64,000 nucleotides of DNA from Aphelenchoides besseyi (Eukaryota > Nematoda > Chromadorea > Rhabditida > Aphelenchoididae), in the NCBI GenBank assembly GCA_024699855.1, contig JAMPIQ010000004.1, positions 62,001 to 126,000 on the forward strand, read 5' to 3'. Numbering within the stretch: position 1 is the stretch's first letter; each line of letters opens with the position of its first letter. Positions 51,255-64,000 of the stretch are shown one piece after another. The translations under genes and the position numbers were made by a program. Under the pieces are notes generated by a model that saw nothing but the letters and a program-made list of their open reading frames with translations, searched no databases and was not told the DNA's origin.

Positions 51255-52437
51255 ATGCTCTCGAAGACGATCTTTCGTTCGTTCGCTCGTCCATCCGTTT
51301 TCCAATTGCGTCTAAACAGCACGTTGGTGATCGCCGAGCACGACGATGAGAAATTGGCGGCCGTGACATTGAACGCGTTAACTGCCGCTCAGAAGATTGG
51401 CCACGAAATTAGTGTCCTGGTGGCGGGAGCGAACAGCAAAGCGGTGGCTTCAGAAGCCGCCAAACTGCCGAACGTGAAACGAGTGCTCGTGGCGCAGGAC
51501 GAACAACTGAAAAACCAACTGCCGGAGCGTATTACCGAAACGATCGTTGCATCACACGAAAAGTTCAAGTTCTCCCACATCGTGGCCGGCGGATCATCGT
51601 TCGGTCGTGGAGTAATACCGCGTGTTGCCGCCAAATTGGACGCATCTCCGATCTCCGACATCAGCGCCATTCACGATGCGGACACCTTCTCGCGACCAAC
51701 GTACGCCGGTAATGCCATTGCAAAAGTAATAAAGATCGATTTTTCTTTTTTCATTTTAATTTTTAGGTCAAATCATCAGCTCCAGTCAAGTTGCTCACAG
51801 TTCGTGGTACCGCTTTTGAAGCCGCGAAGACTGACGGTGGATCAGCGAATGTAGAGGATGGTAAGTGGAAGAAAGGGCTTCGTATTTGTATTCACGTCTT
51901 CAGCGCCAGTCGGAAATATCAACAGCGAAATCAGCGAATATGTGGGTCAGGAATTGTCCAAATCCGATCGTCCCGACTTGCAAACCGCAAAGACTGTCAT
52001 TTCCGGTGGTCGTGGATTGAAGTCAGGCGACAACTTCAAGTTGCTATACGATTTGGCCGAGAAGATGGGCGCCGCCGTTGGTGCATCGCGAGCTGCTGTA
52101 GACGCTGGATACGTTCCAAATGACATGTAAAATACGATGGGAAATGAGAAATACAAAAGTTTCTTTTTAGGCAAGTTGGCCAAACCGGAAAGATTGTTGC
52201 ACCAGTGGGTTTGGGCTTATTGCCGTTTTTACCTCAACTTTTAGGATCTTTACATTGCCGTGGGAATCTCCGGGGCCATCCAGCATTTGGCAGGAATGAA
52301 GGATTCGAAAGTCATCGTCGCAATCAACAAAGACAAAGAAGCACCAATCTTCCAAGTTGCTGACTTCGGCCTGGAAGCCGATTTGTTCAAAGCTGTTCCC
52401 GAGTTGACTCAGGAACTGAGCAAATAAATTTATTCTC
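51255..52437 (+). CDS. etfa: electron transfer flavoprotein subunit alpha
   Basis: Mitochondrial ETF alpha with a typical presequence ([13 protein letters not shown]). Domain I runs [10 protein letters not shown] through [13 protein letters not shown]. The FAD-binding domain has the family signature [25 protein letters not shown] and [11 protein letters not shown], then [14 protein letters not shown] and [11 protein letters not shown]. It ends Q-E-L-S-K at 52437. With ETF beta it passes electrons from acyl-CoA dehydrogenases to ETF-QO. There are four short introns. Length and motifs are normal. A TTTTCAG acceptor ends 14 bases before the ATG. Confidence 0.96.
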
Positions 52438-52522
52438 TGTTGTAATAGTCCTTTGCCATAACGTGCCATTAGTTGTAGAGAAATTTATCAGATTGTGAAA
52501 TAAAAACGTGTAAATTCGCAAC

Positions 52523-53094
52523 TTAACAACATCGACCTAACAACCGCGTAAGTAGCTGGTTAGCATAGGGTATGAAAGAAAGGCTGTAATAGACCATACA
52601 AACATATTGAACAACAACACAGACGATTGCCAAAATGGGATTTCTCCAAACCAAACCGGCCATTAGAGTCAGAACGATCATCAACAGGTACAGAAGTGTT
52701 GCGATCAAACGTCGTGGTTCAAACATCGAAAGAAGCTGTTTTTTCGGACCGGTCAGAAAGAAGGTTCCGCCAATCGAAATGATGGCACCCAACGATGTGA
52801 GAACAGCGAACTCGGCGAACTTTCCGACGAACATGAACGGAGATCCCTGTAAATGAAGATTGTGAACAACATGAACTAATAGTTGAACAAACCAAAACAC
52901 TCGTCAAAATGGACAAAATCAAACACCCAGCGAAACAATAGAGGCGTGTTTCGTAGCTTAAACCACTTAGTTGAGTTGTCTAAAAAATAACAGTCAGTTA
53001 ATTCGACGTATTAGCTCACATCTTCTTCGATAATTCCTTGAGTTGATTGAGTTTCCAAGTCCGCCGGCACGGAACGTCGAAAACGATCGAACAT
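52523..53094 (-). CDS. sft2: SFT2-family vesicle transport protein
   Basis: Three minus-strand exons give about 165 residues. The N-terminus is acidic and cytosolic (L-E-T-Q-S-T-Q-G-I-I-E-E-D). L-S-Y-E-T-R-L-Y-C-F-A-G-C matches the SFT2 entry to the first membrane span, followed by three further spans (I-I-S-I-G-G-T-F-F-L-T-G-P-K-K-Q is the family loop; L-L-Y-L-L-M-I-V-L-T-L; Q-Y-V-C-M-V-Y-Y-S-L-S-F-I-P-Y-A). SFT2 proteins sit in the late Golgi and help fuse endosome-derived vesicles. The intron after V-L (GTTTGT-TTACAG) could be missed because its sequence is open in frame. The 3' end is 85 bp from the end of etfa (convergent). Confidence 0.88.
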
Positions 53095-53363
53095 TGCGAT
53101 TGGATTAGTGGAGTAATGTCAACGAAGTACACATTTCAGTTGACAACGCCATCACCAAGTTGTAATGACTAAGAAAAAAGTCTATGGCTAAGAGTTGTCA
53201 CGTTGGTCGTTTCTGTCTTGACTTCTTGCCGACCAGATGAACGAGTTCGAGTGATCGAAGTTTGTTTGTGCGTGTAATTTCACAAATTTTTAATCGATTA
53301 AAATTTAAAGGTTTGTCATCTTGTTTGCCTTAACTCTCACAACTGTTTCAGTTCTTAGCAATC

Positions 53364-54942
53364 ATGCCACCGAAGAAAGATGGAGGAGCAAAGAAGCCGA
53401 ATGCAAAAGAGCAACAAAAAAAGATGCAGGTAGGATAAACACTACTAATTCTAACTGATTAGTCGATCCAGAAAGTCATCGAAGACAAAACCTTTGGACT
53501 GAAGAAGACGAAGAAGAATCAACATTACATTCAATCATTGCAAAACTCGGTTTGTTCTTTTTGATGTCGTGATCCAAATTTTCAATTTTAGGTCCAAAAC
53601 TCTAAGCAAGCTCAAGCTCAACAGGCGGCTAAAAAGAAGAAAGAAGAACAAGATGATATGCGTGACTTGTCAAAGATCTTTAAACCCGTTCAAGAGATGC
53701 CAAAGATTGCGGCGGATGTCGATCCGAAATCCGGTAAGCAATCGGTGCAAAATCGATTTTCAATCGAGTGTTTAGTTTTGTGTGTCTTCTTCAAGCAGGG
53801 ACTTTGTACGAAGGGCAAGAAGTGCAAATTCAGTCACGATCTGTCAGTCCAACAAAAAACTGCCAAACGAAATTTGTACGTCGATAGTCGCGACTTGAAA
53901 GGCGACGATGAAGAGAAAGCAAAAGAAACAAACGAAAATTGGGATGAGAAGCAGCTCGGCGAAGTGGCTGAGAAGAAACACGGCGAAAAAGATCGAAAAC
54001 GACCAAATCAAACCGAAATCGTAAGTGGGATAGTTTTGGAGATTGTGTTTATGTTGTCTAGGTTTGCAAGTACTTCATCGATGCTGTTGAGAACTCAAAA
54101 TACGGTTGGTTTTGGGAATGTCCGAATGGTGAGTTTATTGAATAGGGAATTGAACAAAACGATCTTCACAGGCGAGAAATGCATCTATCGACACGCTCTG
54201 CCTCCTGGTTATGTTTTGTCTAAAGATCGAAAGAAAATGGAAGAACAGAAACGCTTGGAGCAAATCAGCTTAGAAGAGTTGATTGAGAAAGAAGTGAGTA
54301 GTTAACTTCGGAAGAGTATCCTAAAGACGATGTTTTAGCGTGCTAATTTGTCTTCAAAAGCTCAAACCAAAGTAACTTTAGAGACGTTTATTGCGTGGAA
54401 AAAGAAGAAACTGATCGAAAAACGACGAAAAGAAGCGGCTGATGAGAAGAAGAAACGATCGAATTTCAAGAGTGGTAATAAGGTAAGTGATGAAGACGAG
54501 TCGTTTGGTATTCGAATGTATAGGTCGAATTGACTGGTCGTGAAATGTTTACTTTTAATCCGCAAATGAACACCGATGAACAGGACGAAGAAGGCGGTTC
54601 AGTTTTTGTTCGGGAAAAAGAAGAAGACAATCCGGTAAGCAGAATAAGTTATTTCGTATTTGAATCGTTGGAGTTTAGGATGAAGTCAAAGCGTTTGTTA
54701 TTGACGAGCGAACGTTCCTGGACCTCGAAGAAAACGGAAAGTTCTTGGACGATGATTTGAATGACGACGAACCCAATTCGTCTGAACAACCGGGTACAAC
54801 TTCCGAAAACAAGGTCGAAGTGTTCGACGAGAGTGTTTTCAATGTCGACGATGTGGACGATTTGCCGGATACCGACGACGAAGAGGATCAGCCCGAAACA
54901 TCGAAACTGGAGGATCAAGTGAATTCGAAGTTAAAAATCTGA
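53364..54942 (+). CDS. zc3h15: ZC3H15 / DRG family-regulatory protein 1
   Basis: Several short exons from M-P-P-K-K-D-G-G-A-K-K. The N-terminal Lys-rich segment has the family K-T-F-G-L-K-K-T-K-K-N motif. Two CCCH zinc fingers follow: F-F-K-Q-G-L-C-T-K-G-K-K-C-K-F-S-H, and V-C-K-Y-F-I-D-A-V-E through W-E-C-P-N-G-E-K-C-I-Y-R-H. Next come A-L-P-P-G-Y-V-L, the DFRP segment (V-T-L-E-T-F-I-A-W-K), the K-R-R-K-E-A-A-D helix and G-R-E-M-F-T-F-N-P. The C-terminus is strongly acidic. The protein binds and stabilises the GTPase DRG1 and associates with ribosomes. It ends at 54942. The order of conserved blocks is complete. Confidence 0.93.
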
Positions 54943-57265
54943 AAGTCCAATGAATGGGCACGCTCAACGTGCGAACTCTGAGTATCATTACTGGTATTTA
55001 CACGTTGTTGTTAAGTTTACTGATTGCTTTATATAAAGTTTTTGAACCGTTTTTCCTTCAATAAGATAGCTCGTGATAATGTTTTTGTTAGTACCGTATC
55101 AATGTTTGGAAACCGAATGGAGCTTCTACGTGGCACTTTAAACTGCGCAATTCGACGTTGAGCGCAATCTAAAGAACTTCGATTGAACGAAAAAATCGGA
55201 CTGTTGAGAAAGAAGCTGCTCGTTCCTTTTCTTAATAGCGGGTATTTTGCTTAGTCATGATCATTAGGTTTGTAGGTGCGGAAGTCAAATGATTTGGTGA
55301 TTGTTGAACGGCAGTTTTCATCATTTGCTGACAACCTTCAGTTTAAGTTATTCTCGAGGAGTTGAATTCGAAATGAAGTCGTGGGTTTGGATGCGACAAG
55401 TGAAAACGGCATCCTAGCTATTCGATAGCACTTTTGCAAGGATTGTACGGCAAATGGAACCCTTCTATAGCTCGTTCTTCGTAACAAAAGAAATTGGCGA
55501 TCGGGTGATTTGATAGTTGAACGTGAGTTCCGCACTTTTTTTTGCTGAGTAGCAACTATCAGTGATCGTAAATTAGCTGACGAAATAAGATCGTACAGAT
55601 ATCTCGAGCTCGGCACATGGGGACCCACGAGCGTTGTTGTTTTGATTGCTTCAACTGCGATTACGGAGAGTCCAATGAGTTCGATTATTGTGCAAAATTT
55701 GAAAGCGTTAACCCAGGACTTAAGGGCGAGAACGAGTCGGGGTCTTAGATTTCGTGGTCGGTAAAACGGGCGGAGGTGATTCCTAAGCCGTAAGGGTTTT
55801 TGCTTTGGCTAATTGGGCCGTCGGTCAGCACGAAGAGTCGCCGAGTGCGCGAATTTTTTCGAAAGCACGCGAGAATCAGCCTCCACTGCTAATGACGAGT
55901 GAGCAGGTATTTTGATTGTCGATTCTACAGACCCAATAGATCGTTTTTTTCAAACACTGTTCGTGTTTACTACCGCCTTGTTTGAACCATGGTGGTCATC
56001 ACGGAGTTTTCGTGCTAATCGCTCAGCATTTCTCACGCTTGTCGTTGTGTCGCTGCAAATCGCAATGAATGAGGCGGAGCACGTCCGCCAACTCCACGAA
56101 CTTCGATGACCCGAATCTCTTTCCCGTTCTCTTCAGCTGCACGTTCGTTGCCCTCCAGTTGTCTTCTGTCACCTTTTTCTCGTCAAAACGTTTACCTCAA
56201 AGCAATAACCAACGGGCACTGTTTACTTGAGAGAAGAGTCTATCGACATGCCTATTCACAGGTTTGTTTTCGAAGTGATTACGAAGGCTCGAACGGCACA
56301 GTCGTCTGATCGATCGCTCTCTTACTGATTATCGTCGCCAAATATCGAAACGAAATCGCTCGAGCTGATCTCTTCGTTTTTCACGAGCGATGCCATCGCG
56401 CCCCGTACGTGTATTTGGCTTTCCACAAAACTTTCTAAACCGTCAGTTTCTGTCGTCGTTTGCGCATTGAAATTTTTCACCGTTTCGACGCGCAAAATCG
56501 AAATTTTTGGCGTTGAAGGTCGATCATTCTTTTTGAATCCCGCAATCAAGTCCAACTCATCAGACGAAGTTTTGCGCCCGAATTTCGGGTTATTAACTAG
56601 AGAGTTTTTGTGTCCAGCGCCTTCTGTAGCCGAGCCTTTGAGGAGCTTCTTGTTTTTCCATTACGTGAATACTGTTGTTGCCGTGGACTTCGCGGAACCG
56701 ATGTTACCACCAACATCGCAGTATCACCTTCCACTTTTGTATTCCGCCAAACTCTCGAGCACCCAAAAGTTTTTTTGGTCAAACGGCAAAAACGTTGTGC
56801 GCGAGTGAGAAAGCGACGATTTTCACGTGCGCGCAAAAGGCGCAATTCTTTTTGCCGTTAGTGCGCAGAAACCGAATCGCCCTCCCCACACCTACACATG
56901 ACTTTCTTTCTGATTTCAAAATGGCAATTTTGCTGCTTTCGAGATCGTGTGCGCAAGTGTGTTTTGCGTTGTTTATCGGAACGTCGCGTCCGCGAAAACC
57001 GTATGGCCACTAGTCAAAAGTTGCGCAATTCGACCGGTTTGCTGGCGAATCGTGACGACGAATCGAGAAAGCGCGGATTTCGTTTCTGATTAGCCGCGTT
57101 TCTTAACAGTCGATGAGCGTGAAGCGACGTCAGAAATCGGCGAACTGATCGAGAAAGTTGTTTTCAGATCGTTTGTCCCCATTCCCAAGATTTCTATTCG
57201 TACGTTCGTCTAATTCTGCTTGTTATGAAGAGAACTTCTCATCCAAAGTCCACAATAGCGCAGTT
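54943..57265. other. long upstream region of the LRP gene
   Basis: This 2.3-kb stretch is the largest gap in the window. Its frames on both strands, up to 113 codons, have no family resemblance and no exon structure. The last kilobase is richer in G+C. Regulatory sequence for LRP is probable, but no specific element is visible. Confidence 0.5.
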
Positions 57266-60200
57266 ATGAATCGAAGGCAAAAGATCGCGATCGTTCTCGT
57301 CGCGATTGCCGCCGTCTTCTTGCCTCTCACAAATGGGATCAATCCCGAGGCCACGATACACAGTAAGTTCAAAGATTGATTCCTGGGTAATTCGGGTGTT
57401 TGTTTTTCTTTCAAACTTTCTTGCGCAATCTCCAAAAGAACCGACGATGCGGATTTTCTTCCTCTTTACTTTTGAAAGCGACGGATTTGAAAGCCGCAGG
57501 CAGGAAGCACCTAATTCCTGTTGATGAACCGGTTCCCTCTTACATGTTCATCATTGTCGAGAGATGAACACATTTCAACAATACGTCTACTCAATCACTG
57601 AGGGATAGAAGATCTCAGAAATCGAATGATTAGAAAATGACATTGACATCTGACTTCCGACTTAAAAACATAGATCAATTAAAAAATTGTAGCCGTTCCA
57701 TTGATACGCACAAGTCCACCCGGCACAAGACCATTAGTCTCCGGAACCTCCAATCGACATGGTTCGACGGTTTGTGCACAAAATGAATTTCGATGTAACG
57801 ACGGAAACTGCATACGGTTTTTCGAAGCTCTATATTCAAATTTACATTATAGATTTTAAGATTGGAGTGGAAATGCGATGGCTCCGGTAAGCTGTGGCTT
57901 CGGGAACGTGTTCTGACTTTCAAAGTTTAGGTGATTGCGCAAACGGCGAAGACGAAGAAGGATGTCGTAAGTTGTCTTTTACACGGAGAGAGGGTCAAAT
58001 GTGATCGACGGTACAAAACGGCGGCAATCGAAAAGTCGATCGGCGTGACCTCGTTGCGGACGACGAAAACACGCGTTCGTTAGTTGAAAGGCTCCATCTG
58101 CGACAGCCACTGTCGTGCACATTTTGGGTTTGATTGAAGGTCGAAATTTTCACGTACGAAAAAGGTCGCAAAGTCAACGAGCAGAAGAAGTTCGATTCGT
58201 GTAGAAATGCAAAAAAAACAATTCGAAATGATCAACAAACACACGATAAACATCTTCGATTGCAGCTCATCCGGGATGTAAAAGCGATCAATGGGCCTGC
58301 GATACCTACAGATGGCACTCAGTATCGTGCATTGCCGAGTATCAACGATGTGACAACATAACTGGTAGAGTGTAAAGAAGCTGTTCATAACCTCAAAGAC
58401 TTAAGATTGCGCAGATGGTTCGGATGAACACGACTGCCCGAGTTTGAACGTATCGTGCGATTCAACAAATGGCTCGGTTTTCGTTTGTGCCGATGGTCGT
58501 CAATGTTTCGATATTTCGAAGAAATGCGATGGCCTGTATAATTGTCGTGATTTGTCCGATGAGAAAGACTCTTGTCCACCAAATCACACCAGTTGCTTCC
58601 CGTATCAGTTTCGATGTGCCGATCAAACTCAGTGTATACAAAAGGTAAAGATGTTTGCTGACAATTTATATCAACTTGTATTTTCAGAGCTGGGTGTGTG
58701 ATGGTAAGTGTAGACCTCCGGATACAAATAAACATATTCGACGTCTTTGAAATCACTGAAATTACGTTTGCTTTTAGGTACTCCCGACTGTTCAGATGCA
58801 TCCGATGAACCGAAAACATGCGAATTCAAAGACTGTGCAGTAGAAGACTTTCAGTGCAAAAACAAAAGATGTGTACCAAAAAGATTCCGATGTGATGCGG
58901 TACTTTCGTTTGATCTTCTTAAGTAATTGAAAGGACTTTAGGTCGATGATTGCGGAGATAATTCAGACGAAGACGACTGTGGCGCATACAAATGTCCACC
59001 GAATCAGTGGCCCTGTCCAGGCTCCGGTCATTGTATAGAAGAGGAGAAGGTTTGCAACGGCAAACCGGAGTGTCCGAATGGAGAAGACGAAAAGTCGTGC
59101 TGTTAGTTTTGATAGTTTGCATAACTACATAACCTCAAAATTTAGCCATTAATCTTTGTCCGAGTTTGGGATGTCAAGCTGGATGCAAGCCATCAACTAC
59201 CGGAGGTTTGTTTGATCTCCGAAGATACTCAAATCGCGGTTTAGGAGCTTGTACATGTCCGGTTGGTTACAAATTGGATGAACGATTCAAACGCACTTGT
59301 TCCGGTAAGTCGACTGATCAACAACACCGATATGTCTGTCTGTAGATATTAACGAGTGTTCGGAATTTGGATTTTGCGACCAAAACTGTCAAAATCATCG
59401 ACCTGGTTTTGCTTGTTCTTGTTTGGGTTCATGTTATAAATTGGAAATGCGACACGGTGCTGAAGCGGACAATCAAACGGCTCGCGGTTATTGTATCTCA
59501 CAAGAACCGGAAAAGATGCGTTTGTACGTGGCTCGTCGTGAAGGTCTCTATCTCTTGGATCCGACGAACGAAGAGAACGTGGAAGCGAAGAAAATTGCGT
59601 CTGGAGAATTCATTTACGGTGTTTCCTATGATTACAACAATCGAAAACTCTTTTGGACCGATCGACTTTCTCATGCGGCATTTAGTGCTGAGTTGGCCCA
59701 GGATGGAAGTATTGATCATATCAAGAAGCTGGATTTGAAGTCATTGATTTATCCGCGTAACTTGGCTGTCGATTGGATAGCCAACAATCTTTACATCGTG
59801 GAGAGTGGATCGCGACGAATCGACGTTTCCTCGTACGATGCTAATAAACGAACCGTTTTGATTGCTGATGGTTTAACACTTCCACTCGACATTGCGCTGG
59901 ATCCTATTCGAGGGTACAGATTGAAAGAAATGTCGTGCGAATGTTTGTTTTTTTAGTGATATGTTCTTTTCGAATCAGTTTAAATTGGAAGCCTGTTCAA
60001 TGGATGGTACGAATCGCCGTGTTCTAATGGACACTCATACGCATCAAGTTAGCGGGGTAGTTGTGGATATTCCGGCTAAGCGCGTCTATTGGGTGGTTAG
60101 TTTTTTGCCCTACAAGCTTTCACTGGTAGTTAATCTAATTTGGTTCAGGATCCAAAAGTTGATCGAGTTGAGTCAATGGACTATGATGGTAATGATCGTA

Positions 60201-63200
60201 GGGTTGTTGCTGCCGGAATGAACTCCGTTCCACATCCGTTTGGTCTTACACTTTTCGATCAATACTTGTATTGGACAGATTGGACTCGTTTGGCTGTTTT
60301 GAGAGTTGAGAAATTTGGATCACCAACAAAAATTTTATGGTAAGGTTACAGTTCTTGAACTTGTTTTTATGACTTTTAAAGGACAAACAAGGAAAACAAC
60401 GTCTTCCCAATGGGTATTACCGCTTACCATCCACTTGCACAGCCAGGGCCTCAACACAGTGAATGTTATCAGCAGACAATCATCAATCCATGTGCAAATG
60501 CCGATTGTAAGCAAATACAACATTTTCTTTAATCTTGATCGAAACTTTAAAGGTCAAGGGATGTGTATAATCGCCAAAGATTCCTCAGGTTTTGGTGTTG
60601 GATTTCGTTGCGCGTGTCCGATCGGTCAGAAGCTGGTCGACGGCAAACGTTGTGTTCAAGCCATTGACTACTTGTTGTTCAGTAGCAACAAAGTTGTACG
60701 TGGTATTTATCCGAACTCATTGGAGCCAGCGTTGGCTGATGCAATCTTGCCAATTTCGCCGATTTCACAACGACGAATCGGAATGTACTTTGCTGTTGAG
60801 TGTGATGTTCACGGAAATGATGTAAGTTGTCGCAACTTTTATGACACTTACAACCTTTTCAGTTCTTCTACGCTGACATCATGGATAACACCGTTTATCG
60901 TGTTAAACCCGATGGCGAAGGATCGGCTCCAATTCTCGTGACACATAACGACGGACTGATTGCAATGTCTTTTGATTGGTTAAGCAAACAATTGTATTAT
61001 TTGGACAACATTCGAAACTCATTGGAGGTTGTGAAAGTGACTGATCAGGTATTTAAGCGAAGGGAAGAAGTGAATTGGAATCAAATTTAGGGTCTTGTAC
61101 ATCCCGATCAATTGATTCGTCGTCAATTGCTTTCGCATTTGCGAGATCCCGTTGCAATGGTTGTTAGTAAGTTTGACGGCAAACAAACTTGTAAGTAATC
61201 CAAATTGCAGATCCATGGCGTGGTTTTGTTTTCTTTGCTGAAGCTGAAAAACCGGCGCGAATTTGGCGATGTAACGTCGATGCTACAAAGTGCATAATCA
61301 TTCGGAACGTAACTCTTGGTCGACCTTCTGGAATGGCCATTGATTACGCCGAAGATAAGCTGTACATCGGTGACACGTTGCTTAAATACATCGCATCAAT
61401 GGACTTTGATGGAAACAATTTCAAGACTCTCGAGACCGATCAACCAATTCCCGTTGCTTTAACGATTCTTGGCGATCAAGTTTACTATATTCATCAACGA
61501 CCGTATTCTATTCGCAAAGTCTCGAAACAGTTCGGTGGTTCTGGACGTGTGGTTCGCGATTTCAGCAAAGAAGAACGAACGATATTTTCGTTGAAAGCCT
61601 GTTCTGTAGGCAACCAGCCAATACCCGACAATCCGATCAATCATCCGTGTCACGAACATGATTGTGCTCATTTGTGCTTTGCTGTTCCCGATCCCGAGCA
61701 CACGGGCACTTCGGCGGCGCCGTTGGTTCGAAAATGTGCTTGCAAATGGGCGTATATGTTGAATCCCGAGAATAATCGAAGTTGTATTCGCAATCCGGCC
61801 GAATTGGTTGAACCATTGTGTCCGAGAAATGGATCGCAATTCCAATGCAACAATGGTCGATGCATTCCAAATGAATGGCGTTGTGATGGTCAGACATTCC
61901 TTCTGAGTGTCAGTCATCTAATTTGTTGTTTAGGCGAACAAGATTGTTTGGATGGAAGTGATGAAGTCGATGAGCACGGAGAGAACTGTTACAAGGAAGT
62001 TGCCTGTCCAGAAAACACAATCACTTGCAACAGCACAAAGAAATGTAAGTCTTCTACGTTTTGGTTTTGCAATCAACGTCTCTTACTACTCATAGTTTTA
62101 ATTGAGTAAACGAGGAAAAATTACAAAATCGCTACAAGCAGAAAAATTTTCTTTGAAGCTTCCGCGAGTTTCGTGACATTAGACCTATAATCCAACCTTC
62201 TTGTAGGTATTCCAATGCAATACGGCTGCGATGGTGATAATGACTGTCCGATAGGTAAGTATCTGCAATATAGCTTTTTATACTGTAGATTATGATCTTA
62301 ATAACATTCAATAAGGTTAAGACTTGTTTCCAAGTCGAAAACTGCATTTTTCGCTTACTGTATTAAAAGGATTCAAAAAAGTTTTTATTGTCGAGGCTTA
62401 TTGGAAAAGGGACAGATGTTCTTTACAATTATCTGAGCACAGATAAACCTAGAAATTTAGATGGATCAGATGAAGATCCAAAGTATTGCAAAGACGGAAA
62501 ACATCAACTGTGTGGCCCGAAGAAATTCTCTTGTGCCAATGGACGTTGTATTCCGGAGCAATGGAAATGTGATTCGGATAATGACTGTCAAGATGGTTCC
62601 GATGAAGCATTGGAAATTTGTGCGAACACCACTTGTTCGGCCAATCAATTCAGATGCGGATCGGGAAGATGCATTCCAGTAATTTTAAATTTTTACTTAA
62701 TGACTAATTCGATCATTTCAGATCTATTGGCTTTGCGATAGTGAGTTTTCTGAGCTTTTTTGATTAACAGAAGATTATTGAACTTGAACAACATTAGGTT
62801 TCTTATCAACAATTTTTAGACGACAACGATTGTTATGACGGTAGTGACGAGGATAAAGAACGATGTCCTCCTTTACAATGCCGAAGTGATCAGTTTCGTT
62901 GTGCAACAAGTCGGCAATGCATAGACTTAAAGAACCACTGCGATGGACAATCCGATTGTGCAGATGGATCTGGTAACTAACAAGACAAGAAAATCAACTG
63001 CTGTTCATTTCAGATGAGGATGCGTGTGCTCAGAACGAGAATAAATGTTCGCCTGACACATTCAAATGTTCTGGCACTGATATTTGCTTACCGAACAGCT
63101 ATAAATGTGATGGTCAGATAGATTGTCCAAATGGTGAAGACGAAACTCAACATTGTACTGGGACCTGTGCTAAAGACCATTTCCAATGCGACAATAAGCG

Positions 63201-64000
63201 TTGTGTATTCAATTCCTGGCTTTGCGACGGAAGTAATGATTGTGGAGATAACAGGTGAGTTTCTAGAGTCAACCGAAGAATTGAGCCTCTTTTTAAATCC
63301 ATTGGACTTGAAAAGTGAATTCCAATTTCTGGTGAAATATCAAACACTAGAATTCAAGTAATGACTTTAAACTAACAAAATTTAGTGACGAAGACGCTCG
63401 ACACGGTTGTCATCGTCCCGAATTGGAGCAAACGAAATGTCCGTTTGAACATGTTCCATGTGCAAGTCAATCTGATCAATGTATTCACGTCTCAAAGTTG
63501 TGCAATGGTCTGTTATTCTCGTTATTGAGCCAAAGATATGCCTATTTTTAGGCAACAACGACTGTCCCAGTGGAACGGATGAAGGCGGACGTTGTGCTCG
63601 GGATTTGTGTGCTGCTGATCGCGCTGGTTGCCCGTACAAGTGCCACAATTCGCCCGATGGTCCGGTTTGTACGTGCCCATTTGGAGAGAAGTTGGTTAAT
63701 GGAACCCGGTGTGAAGATGTAAGTACAATAGAAAAGAAAACGATAAGAATCGAATTTCAGGAAAATGAATGTTTGGACCCGCGAACTTGTAGTCAGAAGT
63801 GTACGGACGAAAAGCACGGTTACAGTTGTTCGTGCGACATGGAATACGTACTTGCACCGGATAAACACACGTGTAAGGTTGCCGACAATCGTACGGACAT
63901 GCGAGTTTACGTTTCGAATCGAAACCGCATCTATTGGTCGGATAGCACTTTGGAGAATTGGCGAACCTTTGCGGCTCAAGTCGAAAATGCAGTTGCAAGT
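57266..64000 (+). CDS. lrp-1: LDL receptor-related protein (LRP/megalin type), 5' part, truncated by window edge
   Basis: A giant endocytic receptor read through many short exons. The first exon encodes a signal peptide ([15 protein letters not shown]). LDLa modules follow, the first at [14 protein letters not shown] second LDLa (near 58273-58430) carries extra residues between cysteines. Several more LDLa lead to an EGF pair (D-I-N-E-C-S-E-F-G), a YWTD propeller ([20 protein letters not shown]), a second EGF (C-A-C-P-I-G-Q-K) and a second propeller to about 61600. From about 61820 another LDLa row (six or more, D-x-S-D-E ends) follows, then an EGF pair (E-N-E-C-L-D-P) and the start of a third propeller (R-I-Y-W-S-D) at the edge. 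The membrane span and tail lie outside. Confidence 0.93.

Overview
The window looks like a gene-dense animal (metazoan) nuclear chromosome, most likely from a nematode. Genes are split by many very short GT-AG introns (mostly about 36-60 nt). They lie on both strands, and many start codons sit a few bases after a pyrimidine-AG 3' splice site, as expected for spliced-leader trans-splicing. The gene set is animal (Rab10, Axin, AP-2, WWP-type HECT ligase, LRP, HP1, hormone-sensitive lipase, TIPE/TNFAIP8). A plant-like delta-12/omega-3 type membrane desaturase, as found in nematodes, also points that way. The species cannot be named from the sequence.

Layout. 1-0.7 kb: 3' part of an unknown Thr/Pro-rich secreted-type gene (-). 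1-2 kb: a 105-bp MITE-like element and one copy of a 320-bp repeat. 2.2-4.0 kb: two tandem DUF2358 (C6orf136-like) genes (+). 5.1-5.9 kb: rab-10 (+). 6.6-9.0 kb: PFK-2/FBPase-2 (-). 10.6-11.4 kb: NAC alpha (-). 12.0-15.1 kb: WWP1-type C2-WW-HECT ubiquitin ligase (-). 16.0-18.1 kb: Sac2/INPP5F-type phosphoinositide phosphatase (+), then tRNA-Gln. 19.0-20.8 kb: inverted second copy of the 320-bp repeat abutting a decayed Tc1/mariner element. 21.3-27.0 kb: lineage-restricted genes (HTH-like/propeller-like, Leu-rich, Pro-rich membrane protein) and an AP-2-like exon relic. 27.5-29.6 kb: HP1 protein and CXC-type Cys-rich protein in tandem. 30.2 kb: small membrane protein.

30.7-36.9 kb (-): TNFAIP8-like, hormone-sensitive lipase and AP-2. 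38.3-38.9 kb: partial second AP-2-like locus. 39.2 kb: secreted Cys-rich protein. 40.2-41.4 kb: membrane-anchored protein with four D-A-K-D-P-Q-Y-Q repeats (-). 41.6 kb: UBE2D-like E2. 42.3 kb: tRNA-Ala (-). 43.9-45.3 kb: fatty acid desaturase. 45.8-47.9 kb: Axin (RGS + DIX, -). 50.0-51.0 kb DNAJC4-like (-) is head-to-head with 51.3-52.4 kb ETF alpha (+). 52.5-53.1 kb: SFT2 (-). 53.4-54.9 kb: ZC3H15/DFRP1 (+). 57.3-64.0 kb: 5' part of a giant LDL-receptor-related protein (+), cut by the window edge.

The recognisable genes cover vesicle traffic and endocytosis (Rab10, SFT2, Sac2, LRP), Wnt and ubiquitin signalling (Axin, WWP, E2), lipid and sugar metabolism (desaturase, HSL, PFKFB, ETFA) and chromatin or transcription (HP1, CXC, AP-2). 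They do not form one dedicated system. The most unusual material is the tandem DUF2358 pair, the AP-2-derived fragments, the D-A-K-D-P-Q-Y-Q repeat protein, the HP1-CXC pair and the long inverted repeat beside the Tc1 copy. Exon boundaries were read by eye from splice consensus, frame and family similarity.
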